From contig NZ_JAABOP010000002.1 in assembly GCF_010671595.1 (NCBI RefSeq), positions 1 through 64,000 of the forward strand: a stretch of 64,000 nucleotides of DNA. The letters run 5' to 3'. The notes below the pieces were generated by a model. It saw only the letters and a list, made by a program, of their open reading frames with translations. It had not been told where the DNA came from and ran no database searches. A program made the position numbers and the translations under genes. Origin of the DNA: Muriicola jejuensis. GTDB taxonomy: Bacteria; Bacteroidota; Bacteroidia; Flavobacteriales; Flavobacteriaceae. Shown in pieces: positions 15,869 through 24,307 of this stretch (positions are counted from its first letter, which is position 1; each line of letters opens with the position of its first letter).

Positions 15869-18115
15869 TTGATTTTATTTACCCAGACATCACGCTCCTT
15901 TACGGTTAGGCCTTATATTTTTTTATTTTCCGCTATTGCTCTGGGAATGGTCATGAACGGTTGTGAAATAGAATCCGACAAAAAAGAAGCTCCTGATTAT
16001 TCCTCTTGGGAAAATTACGCCGGCACTAAAGATGGCAGCCGGTATTCTTCCCTGGAGGAGATCGATCTTTCCAATGTCAGAAATCTACAGGTTGCCTGGC
16101 GCTATAGTTCGGGAGACAAGGATACACTGAACCGGTCTCAGAACCAGTGCAATCCTATTGTGGTCGATGGCATCCTATACGGGTCTTCTCCTAAGTTGAA
16201 ATTACTGGCTCTCAATGCGGCCAACGGTGAACCCAAGTGGGTGTTTGATCCTGCAGAGGAGGACAGGTCACATGCAGAGGATCCTTACCGCTTCTACAAG
16301 GTTAACAGGGGTGTAGTGTATTGGAGTGGGAATGATAAATACGACAGCAGGGTCTTTTACAATGTAGGATCCAGGGTTTACGCCATAGCCTCTGAATCGG
16401 GAAAAGTGATCCGCGAATTCGGAAGAGGAGGATATATAGACCTGGCTCAGGATCTGGACCGTGAACCGGGTACGTTCAAACCATTTATCGCCAATACTTC
16501 TCCTGGGATCATTTACCAGGATCTTATCATCCTCGGGTCCCGGGTGGCCGAATCTGCAGACGGGGCCCCCGGTCATATTCGTGCTTATAACGTAATCACC
16601 GGGGAGCGGGAGTGGATCTTCCATACCATTCCCCATCCGGGTGAAACGGGATACGATACATGGCCCGATAAGGAAGCTTACAAAAAGCTGGGTGGGGCAA
16701 ATAGTTGGGCAGGCATGTCCCTGGATGAATCTCGAGGGATCGTATACATACCCACGGGATCGATAGCCGGTGATTTTTATGGGGGAGTACGGGAAGGGGA
16801 AAACCTCTTTGCCAATTCCCTGGTTGCCCTCGATGCCGGGTCCGGTAAATATCTTTGGCATTACCAGACCGTACACCACGATCTGTGGGACCGGGACCTC
16901 GCTGCCAATCCCAACCTCGCCACCCTCAGGAAGGACGGCAAAGTCCTTGATGCCGTGGCACAGATCACCAAACACGGGTATGTGTTTCTTTTTGACAGGG
17001 TAACTGGGGATCCCGTATTTCCGATTGAAGAAAAGCCTGTTTCCCAGAATGCCCTGCCGGGTGAGAAACCCTGGCTCACCCAACCGATCCCTGTATTACC
17101 CGAACCTTTTGCCAGGCAAAAATTCAATCAGGAAGATGTTACGAATCTGACTCCGGAAACACATGTGGAAATGCTCAGAAGGTATCATCAGATCAAGTAC
17201 AGAGAGATGTTCCACCCACCTAGCAGGGAGGGTAGCTGGATCTTTCCCGGATTCGACGGGGGAGGGGAATGGGGTGGAGCCGCCGTGGATCCGGAAAGTC
17301 AGATCCTGTATGTCAACAGCAGTGAATTGCCCTGGGCTATGATCATGGTGGATGTCCCTGGAAAAGGTCAAAACCTTCAGGCTGATACCCCGGGGAGGGC
17401 AGTCTACAACAAATATTGCTTTGCCTGTCACGGCCTTGACCGGAAAGGCAACGGACCCTCCTTTCCGTCCCTCCTGCAGGTGGGAAGCAAGTACAAAGCG
17501 GATGAGATAAAGAATATCCTGAAAAATGGCATCAATATGATGCCCGCTTTCAGACAGATCCCTGATCACGAGATGGACGCCCTGATGGCCTTCTTAAGGG
17601 AGGAGGAGAAAGGCCCTGTCATAAAGGTCGCAGTGGCCAAGGAACCCATCACAACAAGGGGCACTGGGGGGGAAAGTATTTTGGATGAAGTGCCTTATCA
17701 GATGGCAGGATATACCCGTTTCCTGGATGATAACGGCTACCCCGGGATCACTCCTCCATGGGGTACGCTCAATGCGGTCGACCTCAATTCTGGTAAGTTG
17801 TTATGGAAAGTACCATTAGGCGAATATCCCGAACTGACCGCTCAGGGACATCCTAAAACAGGTACCGAAAATTACGGAGGTCCGGCCGTGACCAAAGGCG
17901 GACTCATTTTTATTGCAGCCACAAAGGACTCAAAGATCAGAGCCTTCAACAAGGAAACAGGTGAGGAGGTCTGGTCTGCAGAACTTCCTGCACCTGGCTA
18001 CGCTACCCCCAGCGTGTATTCCGTCAATGGCAAACAGTACGTGGTCATCGCTTGTGGGGGCGGGAAGATCGGTAGCATTTCGGGAGATGAGTACGTCGCT
18101 TTTGCATTGCCATAG
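15869..18115 (+). CDS. PQQ-dependent dehydrogenase lipoprotein with embedded cytochrome c domain
   Basis: 748 residues. The N-terminus is a signal peptide ending MNGC (Cys32), so the protein is probably a periplasm-facing lipoprotein. The bulk is an eight-bladed quinoprotein propeller of the glucose/alcohol dehydrogenase type (repeated W-and-G patches such as LYVNSSELPW and WKVPLGEYPEL). A c-type cytochrome domain is inserted late in the propeller: CxxCH at 517-521 (CFACH) and a candidate distal Met in NMMPAF. Electrons would pass from substrate through PQQ to haem. The start is a TTG codon; no better ATG exists upstream of the signal peptide. Substrate unknown. Single gene between two tRNA-Val genes and their repeats. 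Confidence 0.88.
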   Translation: MILFTQTSRSFTVRPYIFLFSAIALGMVMNGCEIESDKKEAPDYSSWENYAGTKDGSRYSSLEEIDLSNVRNLQVAWRYSSGDKDTLNRSQNQCNPIVVDGILYGSSPKLKLLALNAANGEPKWVFDPAEEDRSHAEDPYRFYKVNRGVVYWSGNDKYDSRVFYNVGSRVYAIASESGKVIREFGRGGYIDLAQDLDREPGTFKPFIANTSPGIIYQDLIILGSRVAESADGAPGHIRAYNVITGEREWIFHTIPHPGETGYDTWPDKEAYKKLGGANSWAGMSLDESRGIVYIPTGSIAGDFYGGVREGENLFANSLVALDAGSGKYLWHYQTVHHDLWDRDLAANPNLATLRKDGKVLDAVAQITKHGYVFLFDRVTGDPVFPIEEKPVSQNALPGEKPWLTQPIPVLPEPFARQKFNQEDVTNLTPETHVEMLRRYHQIKYREMFHPPSREGSWIFPGFDGGGEWGGAAVDPESQILYVNSSELPWAMIMVDVPGKGQNLQADTPGRAVYNKYCFACHGLDRKGNGPSFPSLLQVGSKYKADEIKNILKNGINMMPAFRQIPDHEMDALMAFLREEEKGPVIKVAVAKEPITTRGTGGESILDEVPYQMAGYTRFLDDNGYPGITPPWGTLNAVDLNSGKLLWKVPLGEYPELTAQGHPKTGTENYGGPAVTKGGLIFIAATKDSKIRAFNKETGEEVWSAELPAPGYATPSVYSVNGKQYVVIACGGGKIGSISGDEYVAFALP

Positions 18116-18237
18116 TATGAAAACCCCTCAAATTTGCCCGGGGAGAAAGAGGACATAAAATGTTGGTCAGGCTTTACCTATTCCCCAAAAAATTCCGATA
18201 TTGCACCCCCGTTAGAACGCAGGTTCTGACAGGTCAT

Positions 18238-18312
18238 GGAGTGTTAGCTCAGCTGGTTTAGAGCACTGCCTTGACAGGGCAGGGGTCGTTGGTTCGAATC
18301 CAATACACTCCA
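18238..18312 (+). tRNA. tRNA-Val (anticodon GAC)
   Basis: 75 nt: acceptor GGAGTGT/ACACTCC, D-arm TAGCTCAGCTGGTTTA, anticodon stem CTGCC/GGCAG with loop TTGACAG (GAC at 18273-18275), T-arm GTTGG TTCGAAT CCAAT (one G-T pair), discriminator A, no encoded CCA. A weak -7-like GATATTG lies 30 bp upstream. Confidence 0.93.
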
Positions 18313-18322
18313 CATCACTCAG

Positions 18323-18351
18323 AAAATCCACACTATTAGGTGTGGATTTTT
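18323..18351 (+). terminator. Terminator of tRNA-Val(GAC)
   Basis: AAAATCCACA ctattagg TGTGGATTTT followed by T residues, in the same position and with the same 5' arm as the terminator of the first tRNA-Val. Confidence 0.75.
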
Positions 18352-18363
18352 GCATTTCATAGC

Positions 18364-18439
18364 TAAGCCGAGCTTGCTCGAGCTTAGCTGGAAATGTAAA
18401 AATAACTGCGCCTTTGGCGCAGGATTTTCTAATTGCAGC
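18364..18439. repeat. Palindrome-rich repeat C, copy 1
   Basis: Matches 18664-18739 (offset 300 bp). Contains CGAGCttGCTCG and GCGCC ttt GGCGC, then the block AGGATTTTCTAATTGCAGC shared with the elements after the first tRNA. The 18313-18841 stretch is made of such repeats and has no credible gene. Confidence 0.7.
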
Positions 18440-18556
18440 CGGGGAGCGATTTTGGATCATCGCACCTGCCTGCCGTGAGGCAGGCGAATGTGCGGTAATC
18501 CGAGAGTTGAGATTTTGGAGGGGATAAAAAACATCTCATCCCGCAGAGCGGGATGG

Positions 18557-18634
18557 GGATTTTCTAATTGCAGCCGCGGACTGAGTTTGGATCACGAGCT
18601 TGCCTGCCGGCAGGCAAGCGGAGCGAGTAATCCG
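18557..18634. repeat. Palindrome-rich repeat D, copy 1
   Basis: Starts with GGATTTTCTAATTGCAGC and continues through CTTGCCTGCCGGCAGGCAAG, a 20-bp perfect palindrome, to GAGCGAGTAATCC. Copy 2 is at 18722-18795. A CATCCCGC agaGCGGGATG hairpin precedes it. Confidence 0.7.
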
Positions 18635-18663
18635 TTTCTGAGTAGATACATACCAAAAAAGGT

Positions 18664-18739
18664 TAAGCCGAGCTTGCTCGAGCTTTGCTGGAAATGTAAA
18701 AATAACTGCGCCAAAGGCGCAGGATTTTCTAATTGCAGC
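18664..18739. repeat. Palindrome-rich repeat C, copy 2
   Basis: Second copy of 18364-18439. The hairpin loop reads aaa (GCGCC aaa GGCGC) where copy 1 reads ttt, as if that hairpin had been inverted. Confidence 0.7.
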
Positions 18740-18795
18740 TGCGGACTGAGTTTGGATCACGAGCTTGCCTGCCGGCAGGCGGAGCGAGTAATCCA
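18722..18795. repeat. Palindrome-rich repeat D, copy 2
   Basis: Second copy of 18557-18634, lacking four bases in the right arm of the palindrome (CTTGCCTGCCGGCAGGC then GGAGCGAG). It overlaps the end of repeat C copy 2. Confidence 0.7.
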
Positions 18796-18841
18796 TGGCT
18801 TTAGGCTGGGTGTTCCATCCAAAGCGAAGTGGAAGATCCCA

Positions 18842-20116
18842 CTAAAGGAATTCAAGCGTCCTTTCCAGGGCCATCCCCCTTGACCCCTTGATCAGAACCG
18901 AACCCTTTTTCAACGGGTGTTGCTCAAGATGGGCAGAGAGATCCTGGAAGGTTCGGAACTTTTGCCCTTTCACCTGAGTCTTAAAGAAGTTTTCCCCTAC
19001 GAAATATCGTTCCTCCAGCTCCATTTCCCGAGCGATATCTGCAATGGCCTGGTGTTCCTCTGCAGCACTCTCACCCAGTTCGAACATATCCCCCAGGACA
19101 ACGCTCTTGACCTTCCCTGGAGTTTGGCCAAAAGCCTCCAGGGCCGCCTTCATGCTGGTAGGATTTGCATTGTAGGCATCCAGGTAGATCTTCAGTCCGT
19201 TTTTCTCCAGGATCTGCGACCGGTTATTCTCAGGAAGGTAGGCTTCTATTCCCTTCTTTATCTGGGACACAGAAACCCGGAAGTACATACCCATCAACAC
19301 AGCGATGGCTGCATTGGGAAAGTTGTATTTCCCTGGAAGGTTCGTTTGGATCTCCGTATTTTCGACCTTTAACCTAACCAGGGGGGTGGCATCCTGGAAT
19401 TCGATTTTCTGATCTGCTCCAGCACCCTCACTAAATCCGGTCTTATTGGGATACCCTTTGAGTTTCCCGTCCTGTATAGGATCATCTGCGTTCCAGAATA
19501 TATGGGCGTTTCTCGAGATCAGGTTGGTGTACAATTCACTCTTCCCCTTGATTACCCCTTCTACTCCTCCGAAACCTTCGAGATGGGCCTTTCCGAAATT
19601 GGTGATATAACCGTGGTCTGGTAAGGCCAGGCTGCTGAGGAACTCTATTTCCTTCTGGTGGTTGGCCCCCATTTCGACAACGGCGATCTCCGTGTTTTCC
19701 CTAATCCGCAGAAGGGTGAGCGGAACCCCAATATGGTTGTTGAGGTTCCCGGAGGTAGCGATGGTCCTGTACTTTTGAGAAAGCACGGCGTGGATCAATT
19801 CCTTGGTCGTGGTTTTCCCGTTGCTCCCCGTCAGGGAGATGATGATCGCCCCTGAATGGAGTCGGTGGTGGGTGCCGAGTTGCTGAAGGGAGGTGAGCAC
19901 ATCCCCGACGAGGATAAAGCGCTCGTCCACCCTGTATTCTTTCTCATCAATGACGGCAAAGGAGGCTCCTTTTTCCAGGGCCTCGAGTGCAAAGGCATTG
20001 CCGTTGAAATTAGGGCCTTTGAGGGCAAAAAAGATCCCGTCTTTGGGAATGTTACGACTATCCGTTGAGACGGAGGGATGTTTCAGGAAGATCTGGTATA
20101 GGGCCTCTGTTGTCAT
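18842..20116 (-). CDS. murF: UDP-N-acetylmuramoyl-tripeptide--D-alanyl-D-alanine ligase
   Basis: 424 residues. MurF adds the D-Ala-D-Ala dipeptide to UDP-MurNAc-tripeptide, the last cytoplasmic step of the peptidoglycan precursor. The P-loop GSNGKTTTKE lies near residue 95, followed by EMGANHQKEIE and the C-terminal ligase domain with YNANPTSMKAAL. It starts 63 bp after the gldJ stop on the same strand, separated by a terminator, and ends at the repeat region behind tRNA-Val(GAC). Confidence 0.96.
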   Translation of the reverse strand: MTTEALYQIFLKHPSVSTDSRNIPKDGIFFALKGPNFNGNAFALEALEKGASFAVIDEKEYRVDERFILVGDVLTSLQQLGTHHRLHSGAIIISLTGSNGKTTTKELIHAVLSQKYRTIATSGNLNNHIGVPLTLLRIRENTEIAVVEMGANHQKEIEFLSSLALPDHGYITNFGKAHLEGFGGVEGVIKGKSELYTNLISRNAHIFWNADDPIQDGKLKGYPNKTGFSEGAGADQKIEFQDATPLVRLKVENTEIQTNLPGKYNFPNAAIAVLMGMYFRVSVSQIKKGIEAYLPENNRSQILEKNGLKIYLDAYNANPTSMKAALEAFGQTPGKVKSVVLGDMFELGESAAEEHQAIADIAREMELEERYFVGENFFKTQVKGQKFRTFQDLSAHLEQHPLKKGSVLIKGSRGMALERTLEFL

Positions 20117-20134
20117 GCCCTAAAGATAAAAAAA

Positions 20135-20156
20135 GCCCCGACTTTTATGTCGGGGC
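20135..20156 (-). terminator. Terminator of gldJ
   Basis: GCCCCGAC ttttat GTCGGGGC; on the minus strand it is followed by a long U-tract. It lies between the gldJ stop and the murF start. Confidence 0.9.
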
Positions 20157-20179
20157 CCGCATCCATTTCAGATACTTTT

Positions 20180-21847
20180 TTATTTGACTTTTTTACCTCT
20201 TACGGTCTTGTTTTTGGTTTTGGCCTTTGAGCCTACCCTCGACATGGCGCAGCGGAAACCGATATAGTCCGTTGCCATGTATTGGGGGAGGAATCTTCGT
20301 TGGGCCGGATCCAACCAGTAGGCCCTGTCTCTCCAAGATCCCCCTTTGTATACCCTTACTTCATCATTGATCAGGGTAGTCCTGTTATTGCTCGTATCAT
20401 AGCCTCTGACGATATTTCCAAGGGAATCCCTTTCCACCTTGTGCTTGGGAGAATCGTACATCTTGCGCTGATTGGCTTCTTCCTCTTCATCGCTGAACTG
20501 CTCAAAAAATCTGGAAGAACCTGGATCTCCGTCCCTGAAAGCCCGGTTGTCGCTGTCAGAGAAGTTGGTCCTTAAATAAGTCTCATTTTCGTCTACCGGT
20601 ACCATCAGGATCTCGCCGGGAAGATTCACTGCGACCACCTTACCGTTCGGTAGAGTGTCATAGACAATACTATCCCTCAGGATCTCTACTTTTCCATCCT
20701 CTCCGATAGCGGTTTTGGTGTAGATATTACCTCTGTAGTAATTGAAGTCGCTGATCTCATCGTCCACAATAGGCCTGTAAACGTCTGCCACCCACTCGGC
20801 CACATTACCTGCCATATCGTACAAGCCCAGGTCGTTGGGTTTATAGGACTTCACCTCGGCAGTGATGTCGGCTCCGTCATCAGACCAGCCTGCGATCCCG
20901 CCGTAATCTCCTTTTCCCTGCTTAAAGTTTGCCAGTTGATCTCCACGACCTACTCGCTGACCATTTCTGGTGTATTCACCTTCCCAGGGATACTTTTTTC
21001 TTCCGCGATAGTTGTTGTATTCCCTGCTTCCCTGAAGGGCCGCTGCCGCATATTCCCATTCGGTCTCAGTAGGGAGTCGGTATTCGGGCGAGATGATCCC
21101 GCTGCTGCGTTTGGCAAAAACCGCTACAGAATCTTTTTTCTTGTTGCCCTGAAGGGAATCGATCTGTCCGTTGTACACAGATTCGGGCCTGTTGAGATAT
21201 GCTTCGGTGTTAAAAGTACCGGCAACCTCTCCGGTCACAGCCTGGTACTTGGCATCCTTCGCCAGGTATCCTTCCCTTTCCAGAACCGCTTCGTTCACAC
21301 GGTCCGTCCTCCATTCGGCAAACTGGGTAGCCTGTATCCAGTTAACACCCACCACCGGATATTCGGCATAGGCGGGATGGCGAAGGTAGTTGTTGGTCAT
21401 GGTCTCATTAAAGCCCAGCCTGTTCCTCCATACCAGGGTATCCGGAAGTGCGCCTTTGTAAATATTAGCGTATTTCGGGTTCTCTGGCGGATAAACACTT
21501 TTCAGATAATCGAGGTATTCCAGATACATGACGTTGGTAACCTCGGTCTCATCCATATAAAAGGATTGAACGTGTTGCTGGGTTGGCGTGTTATTCCAGT
21601 CGTGCATCACATCGTCCTGTACCTTCCCTTTCATAAAGGTTCCCCCTTCTACAAATACCAGACCGGGGGAGGTTTCCTGCTCCTTGAAATCCGAGTTGTA
21701 TTGAAAGCCACCTTCTTTAGCATTGATCTTCCAGCCAGTGGCTCTGGATACATTTTTGGAACTAGAGGATTTTTTACAGCTGGTGACTGTAAAACCTGCC
21801 ACCAGCACGGTGCAAGAGAGTACAACTTTGATAAATTGTTTTTTCAT
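20180..21847 (-). CDS. gldJ: Gliding motility lipoprotein GldJ
   Basis: 555 residues. Signal peptide with lipobox TVTSC (Cys24), then a large sulfatase-modifying-factor-type fold (FGE-sulfatase) from GLVFVEGGTFMKG to the C-terminal YKGGSWRDRAYW and YIGFRCA. GldJ is required for Bacteroidota gliding and for a working type IX secretion system. The C-terminal tail is short and very basic (KAKTKNKTVRGKKVK). It is flanked by murF, as is common in flavobacteria; on its other side porU would be expected next to porV, but only a 573-bp gap is present. No promoter consensus was recognised upstream. Confidence 0.93.
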   Translation of the reverse strand: MKKQFIKVVLSCTVLVAGFTVTSCKKSSSSKNVSRATGWKINAKEGGFQYNSDFKEQETSPGLVFVEGGTFMKGKVQDDVMHDWNNTPTQQHVQSFYMDETEVTNVMYLEYLDYLKSVYPPENPKYANIYKGALPDTLVWRNRLGFNETMTNNYLRHPAYAEYPVVGVNWIQATQFAEWRTDRVNEAVLEREGYLAKDAKYQAVTGEVAGTFNTEAYLNRPESVYNGQIDSLQGNKKKDSVAVFAKRSSGIISPEYRLPTETEWEYAAAALQGSREYNNYRGRKKYPWEGEYTRNGQRVGRGDQLANFKQGKGDYGGIAGWSDDGADITAEVKSYKPNDLGLYDMAGNVAEWVADVYRPIVDDEISDFNYYRGNIYTKTAIGEDGKVEILRDSIVYDTLPNGKVVAVNLPGEILMVPVDENETYLRTNFSDSDNRAFRDGDPGSSRFFEQFSDEEEEANQRKMYDSPKHKVERDSLGNIVRGYDTSNNRTTLINDEVRVYKGGSWRDRAYWLDPAQRRFLPQYMATDYIGFRCAMSRVGSKAKTKNKTVRGKKVK

Positions 21848-22420
21848 CTGTTGATCTTTGATTTAATAATTCTTCTGAATCCGGCGGTATGAACGTTGTT
21901 CCGATTATACATCCTCCTACCGATCTGATCCTTTCAGAAATTCTTTAGGTTTTGTCACCCCAATCCATATGGAATGACTGTTTTACTCGATTTCATAACA
22001 TTTCCGGCTACTAAAACGGTGTTTTAACCATAATATTTTACAGCCGGAAAATTTCTTCAAGGCCTTTACTCAAACAGATACAGGCCAGGTTTACAAATTC
22101 ATAACGGAACAAATTTCATTATATTATGGACTTATCCTTTTCTTTCCGCCAGGGGGTGTTAAAAAAGCATCCATGAACGCCGAGCCCACTAATTTTAAAT
22201 ACCTATCGATAAAACGCATCTTATTTTTGGTTTGAGATGTTAAAATAATGCACGCATCGGCACAAGATATTTTCAAATTGTCCGTTTACCTCATGTACAA
22301 AACACAGGAACCCGACAAAATAAAAGGAGTTAGAGGACCCCTTATGTTCTAAACACTTTATAGGAACGGGACCCGTAACTCCGGAATTGTCCGGGTCTAA
22401 ATGTTGATTAAGAGAGAAAT
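21848..22420. other. Intergenic gap between gldJ and porV
   Basis: 573 bp, AT-rich, between divergent genes. It holds a -7-like element at 22222-22229, a 34-codon open frame (22248-22352) without recognisable features, and nothing resembling a porU sortase gene of the expected ~3.5 kb. No strong hairpin or repeat was noticed. Confidence 0.6.
22222..22229 (+). promoter_or_regulatory. Possible -7 element for porV
   Basis: TATTTTTG fits TAnnTTTG. It would give porV a leader of about 185 nt; no -33 TTG at normal spacing was found. Confidence 0.35.
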
Positions 22421-23566
22421 ATGAGAAAATTAGTAGGCTTTTTTGTATTGCTTTGGATTTGTAAGGGAATAGCACAAGAAGACAGAGTGATCACGACGGC
22501 AGTACCGTTTCTGACAATTGCGGCAGATGCCCGTGCAGCCGGTATGGGCGATATGGGAGTCGCCACCTCCGTAGACGCCTTTTCCCAGCAATGGAACCCC
22601 GCCAAGTTCGCTTTTGCAGAACGCAAAATGGGAATTGGCGTAAGCTATACCCCCTATCTGGAAAGCATTATCACAGATATTTCCCTGCTTAACGGTAGTT
22701 TCTACAATAAGATAAACGACCGAAGTGCCTTTGCTTTCAGTCTCCGGTATTTTACCCTGGGTGAAATTGAGCTCAGGCAATTTGCCAATGACCCTGGAAC
22801 CCTGGCAAAGCCCAACGAACTTGCGCTAGACGGCTCTTACGCTTTGAAGTTGAGCGAGAAATTCTCAATGGCAGTGGCCGGGAGGTTCATCCGATCCAAT
22901 CTCAGACTCCCTGAGATCAGCAACGTTGACTCACAGGCAGCCAGTTCCTTCGCGGTGGATGTTGCTGGGTTTTACCGGTCTGATGAAATTGCCTATAACA
23001 GCTTTAATGGCCGGTGGAGAGGAGGGTTTAACCTCTCGAATCTCGGGGGTAAAATTCAATATGACGAAGGAGGACAGGAAAACTTTCTTCCCACAAACCT
23101 CAGATTCGGGGGTGGATTTGATTTTATTTTCGACGAGGATAACGCTCTCGGGTTGACCATGGAATTCAACAAGCTCCTCGTTCCCACTCCACGTGATTTC
23201 GACAACGACGGGGATGTGGATTCTGAAGATAACAACCAGTATCAGCAAATCGGATTCCTGAAGGGTGTCTTTGAATCCTTTGGGGATGCCCCGGACGGTT
23301 TTAGTGAAGAATTGAAGGAGGTCACCTGGGCACTGGGTGCCGAATATGCCTTCCAGCAGGCCTTTATGGTTCGGGCGGGATATTTTAACGAAAGTGAGGA
23401 CAAAGGCTCGAGGAAATTCTTTACCCTGGGAGCCGGATTCATCTTTAAAGCGGCACAAATAGACCTGTCTTACCTCTTTTCTTCATCTCAGGTGCGGAAT
23501 CCTCTGGAGAATACCCTGCGCTTTTCCCTGACCTTTAATCTGGGGGAAGAGTTTATCAATAACTAA
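22421..23566 (+). CDS. porV: Type IX secretion outer-membrane protein PorV (LptO)
   Basis: 381 residues with a signal peptide (cleavage near GIAQ-ED) and an outer-membrane beta-barrel of the FadL-like PorV family. Recognisable blocks are TAVPFLTIAADARAAGMGD at the start of the mature protein, SAFAFSLRYFTLGEIE, and the barrel end LRFSLTFNLGEEF. PorV shuttles T9SS cargo from the SprA/Sov translocon to the PorU sortase complex on the cell surface. Neighbours cdd and pdhA downstream and gldJ upstream are the familiar flavobacterial arrangement, except that porU is missing between gldJ and porV. Confidence 0.93.
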   Translation: MRKLVGFFVLLWICKGIAQEDRVITTAVPFLTIAADARAAGMGDMGVATSVDAFSQQWNPAKFAFAERKMGIGVSYTPYLESIITDISLLNGSFYNKINDRSAFAFSLRYFTLGEIELRQFANDPGTLAKPNELALDGSYALKLSEKFSMAVAGRFIRSNLRLPEISNVDSQAASSFAVDVAGFYRSDEIAYNSFNGRWRGGFNLSNLGGKIQYDEGGQENFLPTNLRFGGGFDFIFDEDNALGLTMEFNKLLVPTPRDFDNDGDVDSEDNNQYQQIGFLKGVFESFGDAPDGFSEELKEVTWALGAEYAFQQAFMVRAGYFNESEDKGSRKFFTLGAGFIFKAAQIDLSYLFSSSQVRNPLENTLRFSLTFNLGEEFINN

Positions 23567-23586
23567 TGGAGTTTCAATGTCTATAG

Positions 23587-23612
23587 AAAACCTGCTCCTG
23601 AGCAGGTTTTTT
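23587..23612 (+). terminator. Terminator of porV
   Basis: AAAACCTGCT cctg AGCAGGTTTTTTT, 20 bp after the porV stop. Confidence 0.88.
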
Positions 23613-23647
23613 TATGCGTTGGATTCCCGGAATTGTATCTTTAGCGT

Positions 23648-24130
23648 ATGAAAAAAGAACTTCATTCCCTGGAACTCACCGTTTATGAATCGGAGGCAGA
23701 ACTCCCGCCAGAAGACGCTTCCTTATTGCAGGCTGCATTAAAAGCTCAGGAAGACGCCTATGCGCCTTATTCGGAATTCAAAGTAGGGGCTGCTGTTTTG
23801 CTGGTCAACGGGGAAGTGGTCATAGGGAATAATCAGGAGAACGCTTCTTATCCATCCGGCCTGTGTGCAGAAAGGGTGGCCGTTTTCCACGCAGGAGCCA
23901 GGTATCCCGGGGTCCCTATCCTCAAAATAGCCATTGCTGCGGGATCTTCGGAAAAGCCATTGACGAAACCGGCAGCACCCTGCGGGAATTGCCGTCAGTC
24001 CATTTTTGAGTACGAGAACAAACAGGACCGCCCTATTGAACTCCTGCTGCTTGGGGGTGCCGGAAAAGTGTACAAGTGCCCGTCCGTACAAGGACTTTTA
24101 CCCCTGGCATTCGGAAAGGAATTCCTCTGA
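23648..24130 (+). CDS. cdd: Cytidine deaminase
   Basis: 160 residues, the size of the small homotetrameric enzyme. It hydrolyses cytidine and deoxycytidine to uridine and deoxyuridine for pyrimidine salvage. Zinc and catalytic residues are visible: SGLCAERVAVF (zinc Cys and the proton-shuttling Glu) and PCGNCRQ (two zinc Cys). AYAPYSEFKVGAA is the N-terminal family signature. It follows the porV terminator, so it is probably transcribed on its own. Confidence 0.96.
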   Translation: MKKELHSLELTVYESEAELPPEDASLLQAALKAQEDAYAPYSEFKVGAAVLLVNGEVVIGNNQENASYPSGLCAERVAVFHAGARYPGVPILKIAIAAGSSEKPLTKPAAPCGNCRQSIFEYENKQDRPIELLLLGGAGKVYKCPSVQGLLPLAFGKEFL

Positions 24131-24228
24131 TCGACCCCTGAGAAATACAGATACGACAGGGAAGGACCTCCCGTGAAGCAAGGGGGGAAGCTTTTTACCT
24201 AAATCTTTTTCTCTATTATAATTATGTG

Positions 24229-24236
24229 TATTTTTG
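24229..24236 (+). promoter_or_regulatory. -7 promoter element of pdhA
   Basis: TATTTTTG fits the Bacteroidota consensus and would give about a 65-nt leader before the ATG at 24308. Confidence 0.45.
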
Positions 24237-24307
24237 ATTTCTTTGAAATACCCGACTTGGGATCACCTTAAAAGAGGGTTATTGCAATCGATTAAACTTC
24301 ATTCTCA

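Noticed and set aside
18212-18460. Reverse-strand open frame across tRNA-Val(GAC) and its trailer
   Set aside because: Same artefact (IGFEPTTPAL comes from the tRNA).
18488-18883. 131-codon plus-strand open frame with an internal repeat
   Set aside because: It consists of the C and D DNA repeats read through and runs into murF antisense; no protein features.
20936-21892. 318-codon open frame antisense to gldJ
   Set aside because: gldJ on the opposite strand has a clear family, signal peptide and terminator; the antisense frame has no recognisable content.
22248-22352. 34-codon open frame between gldJ and porV, considered as a porU remnant
   Set aside because: A short signal-peptide-like start (HASAQDIFKLSV) can be imagined, but there is no further similarity that I can support.
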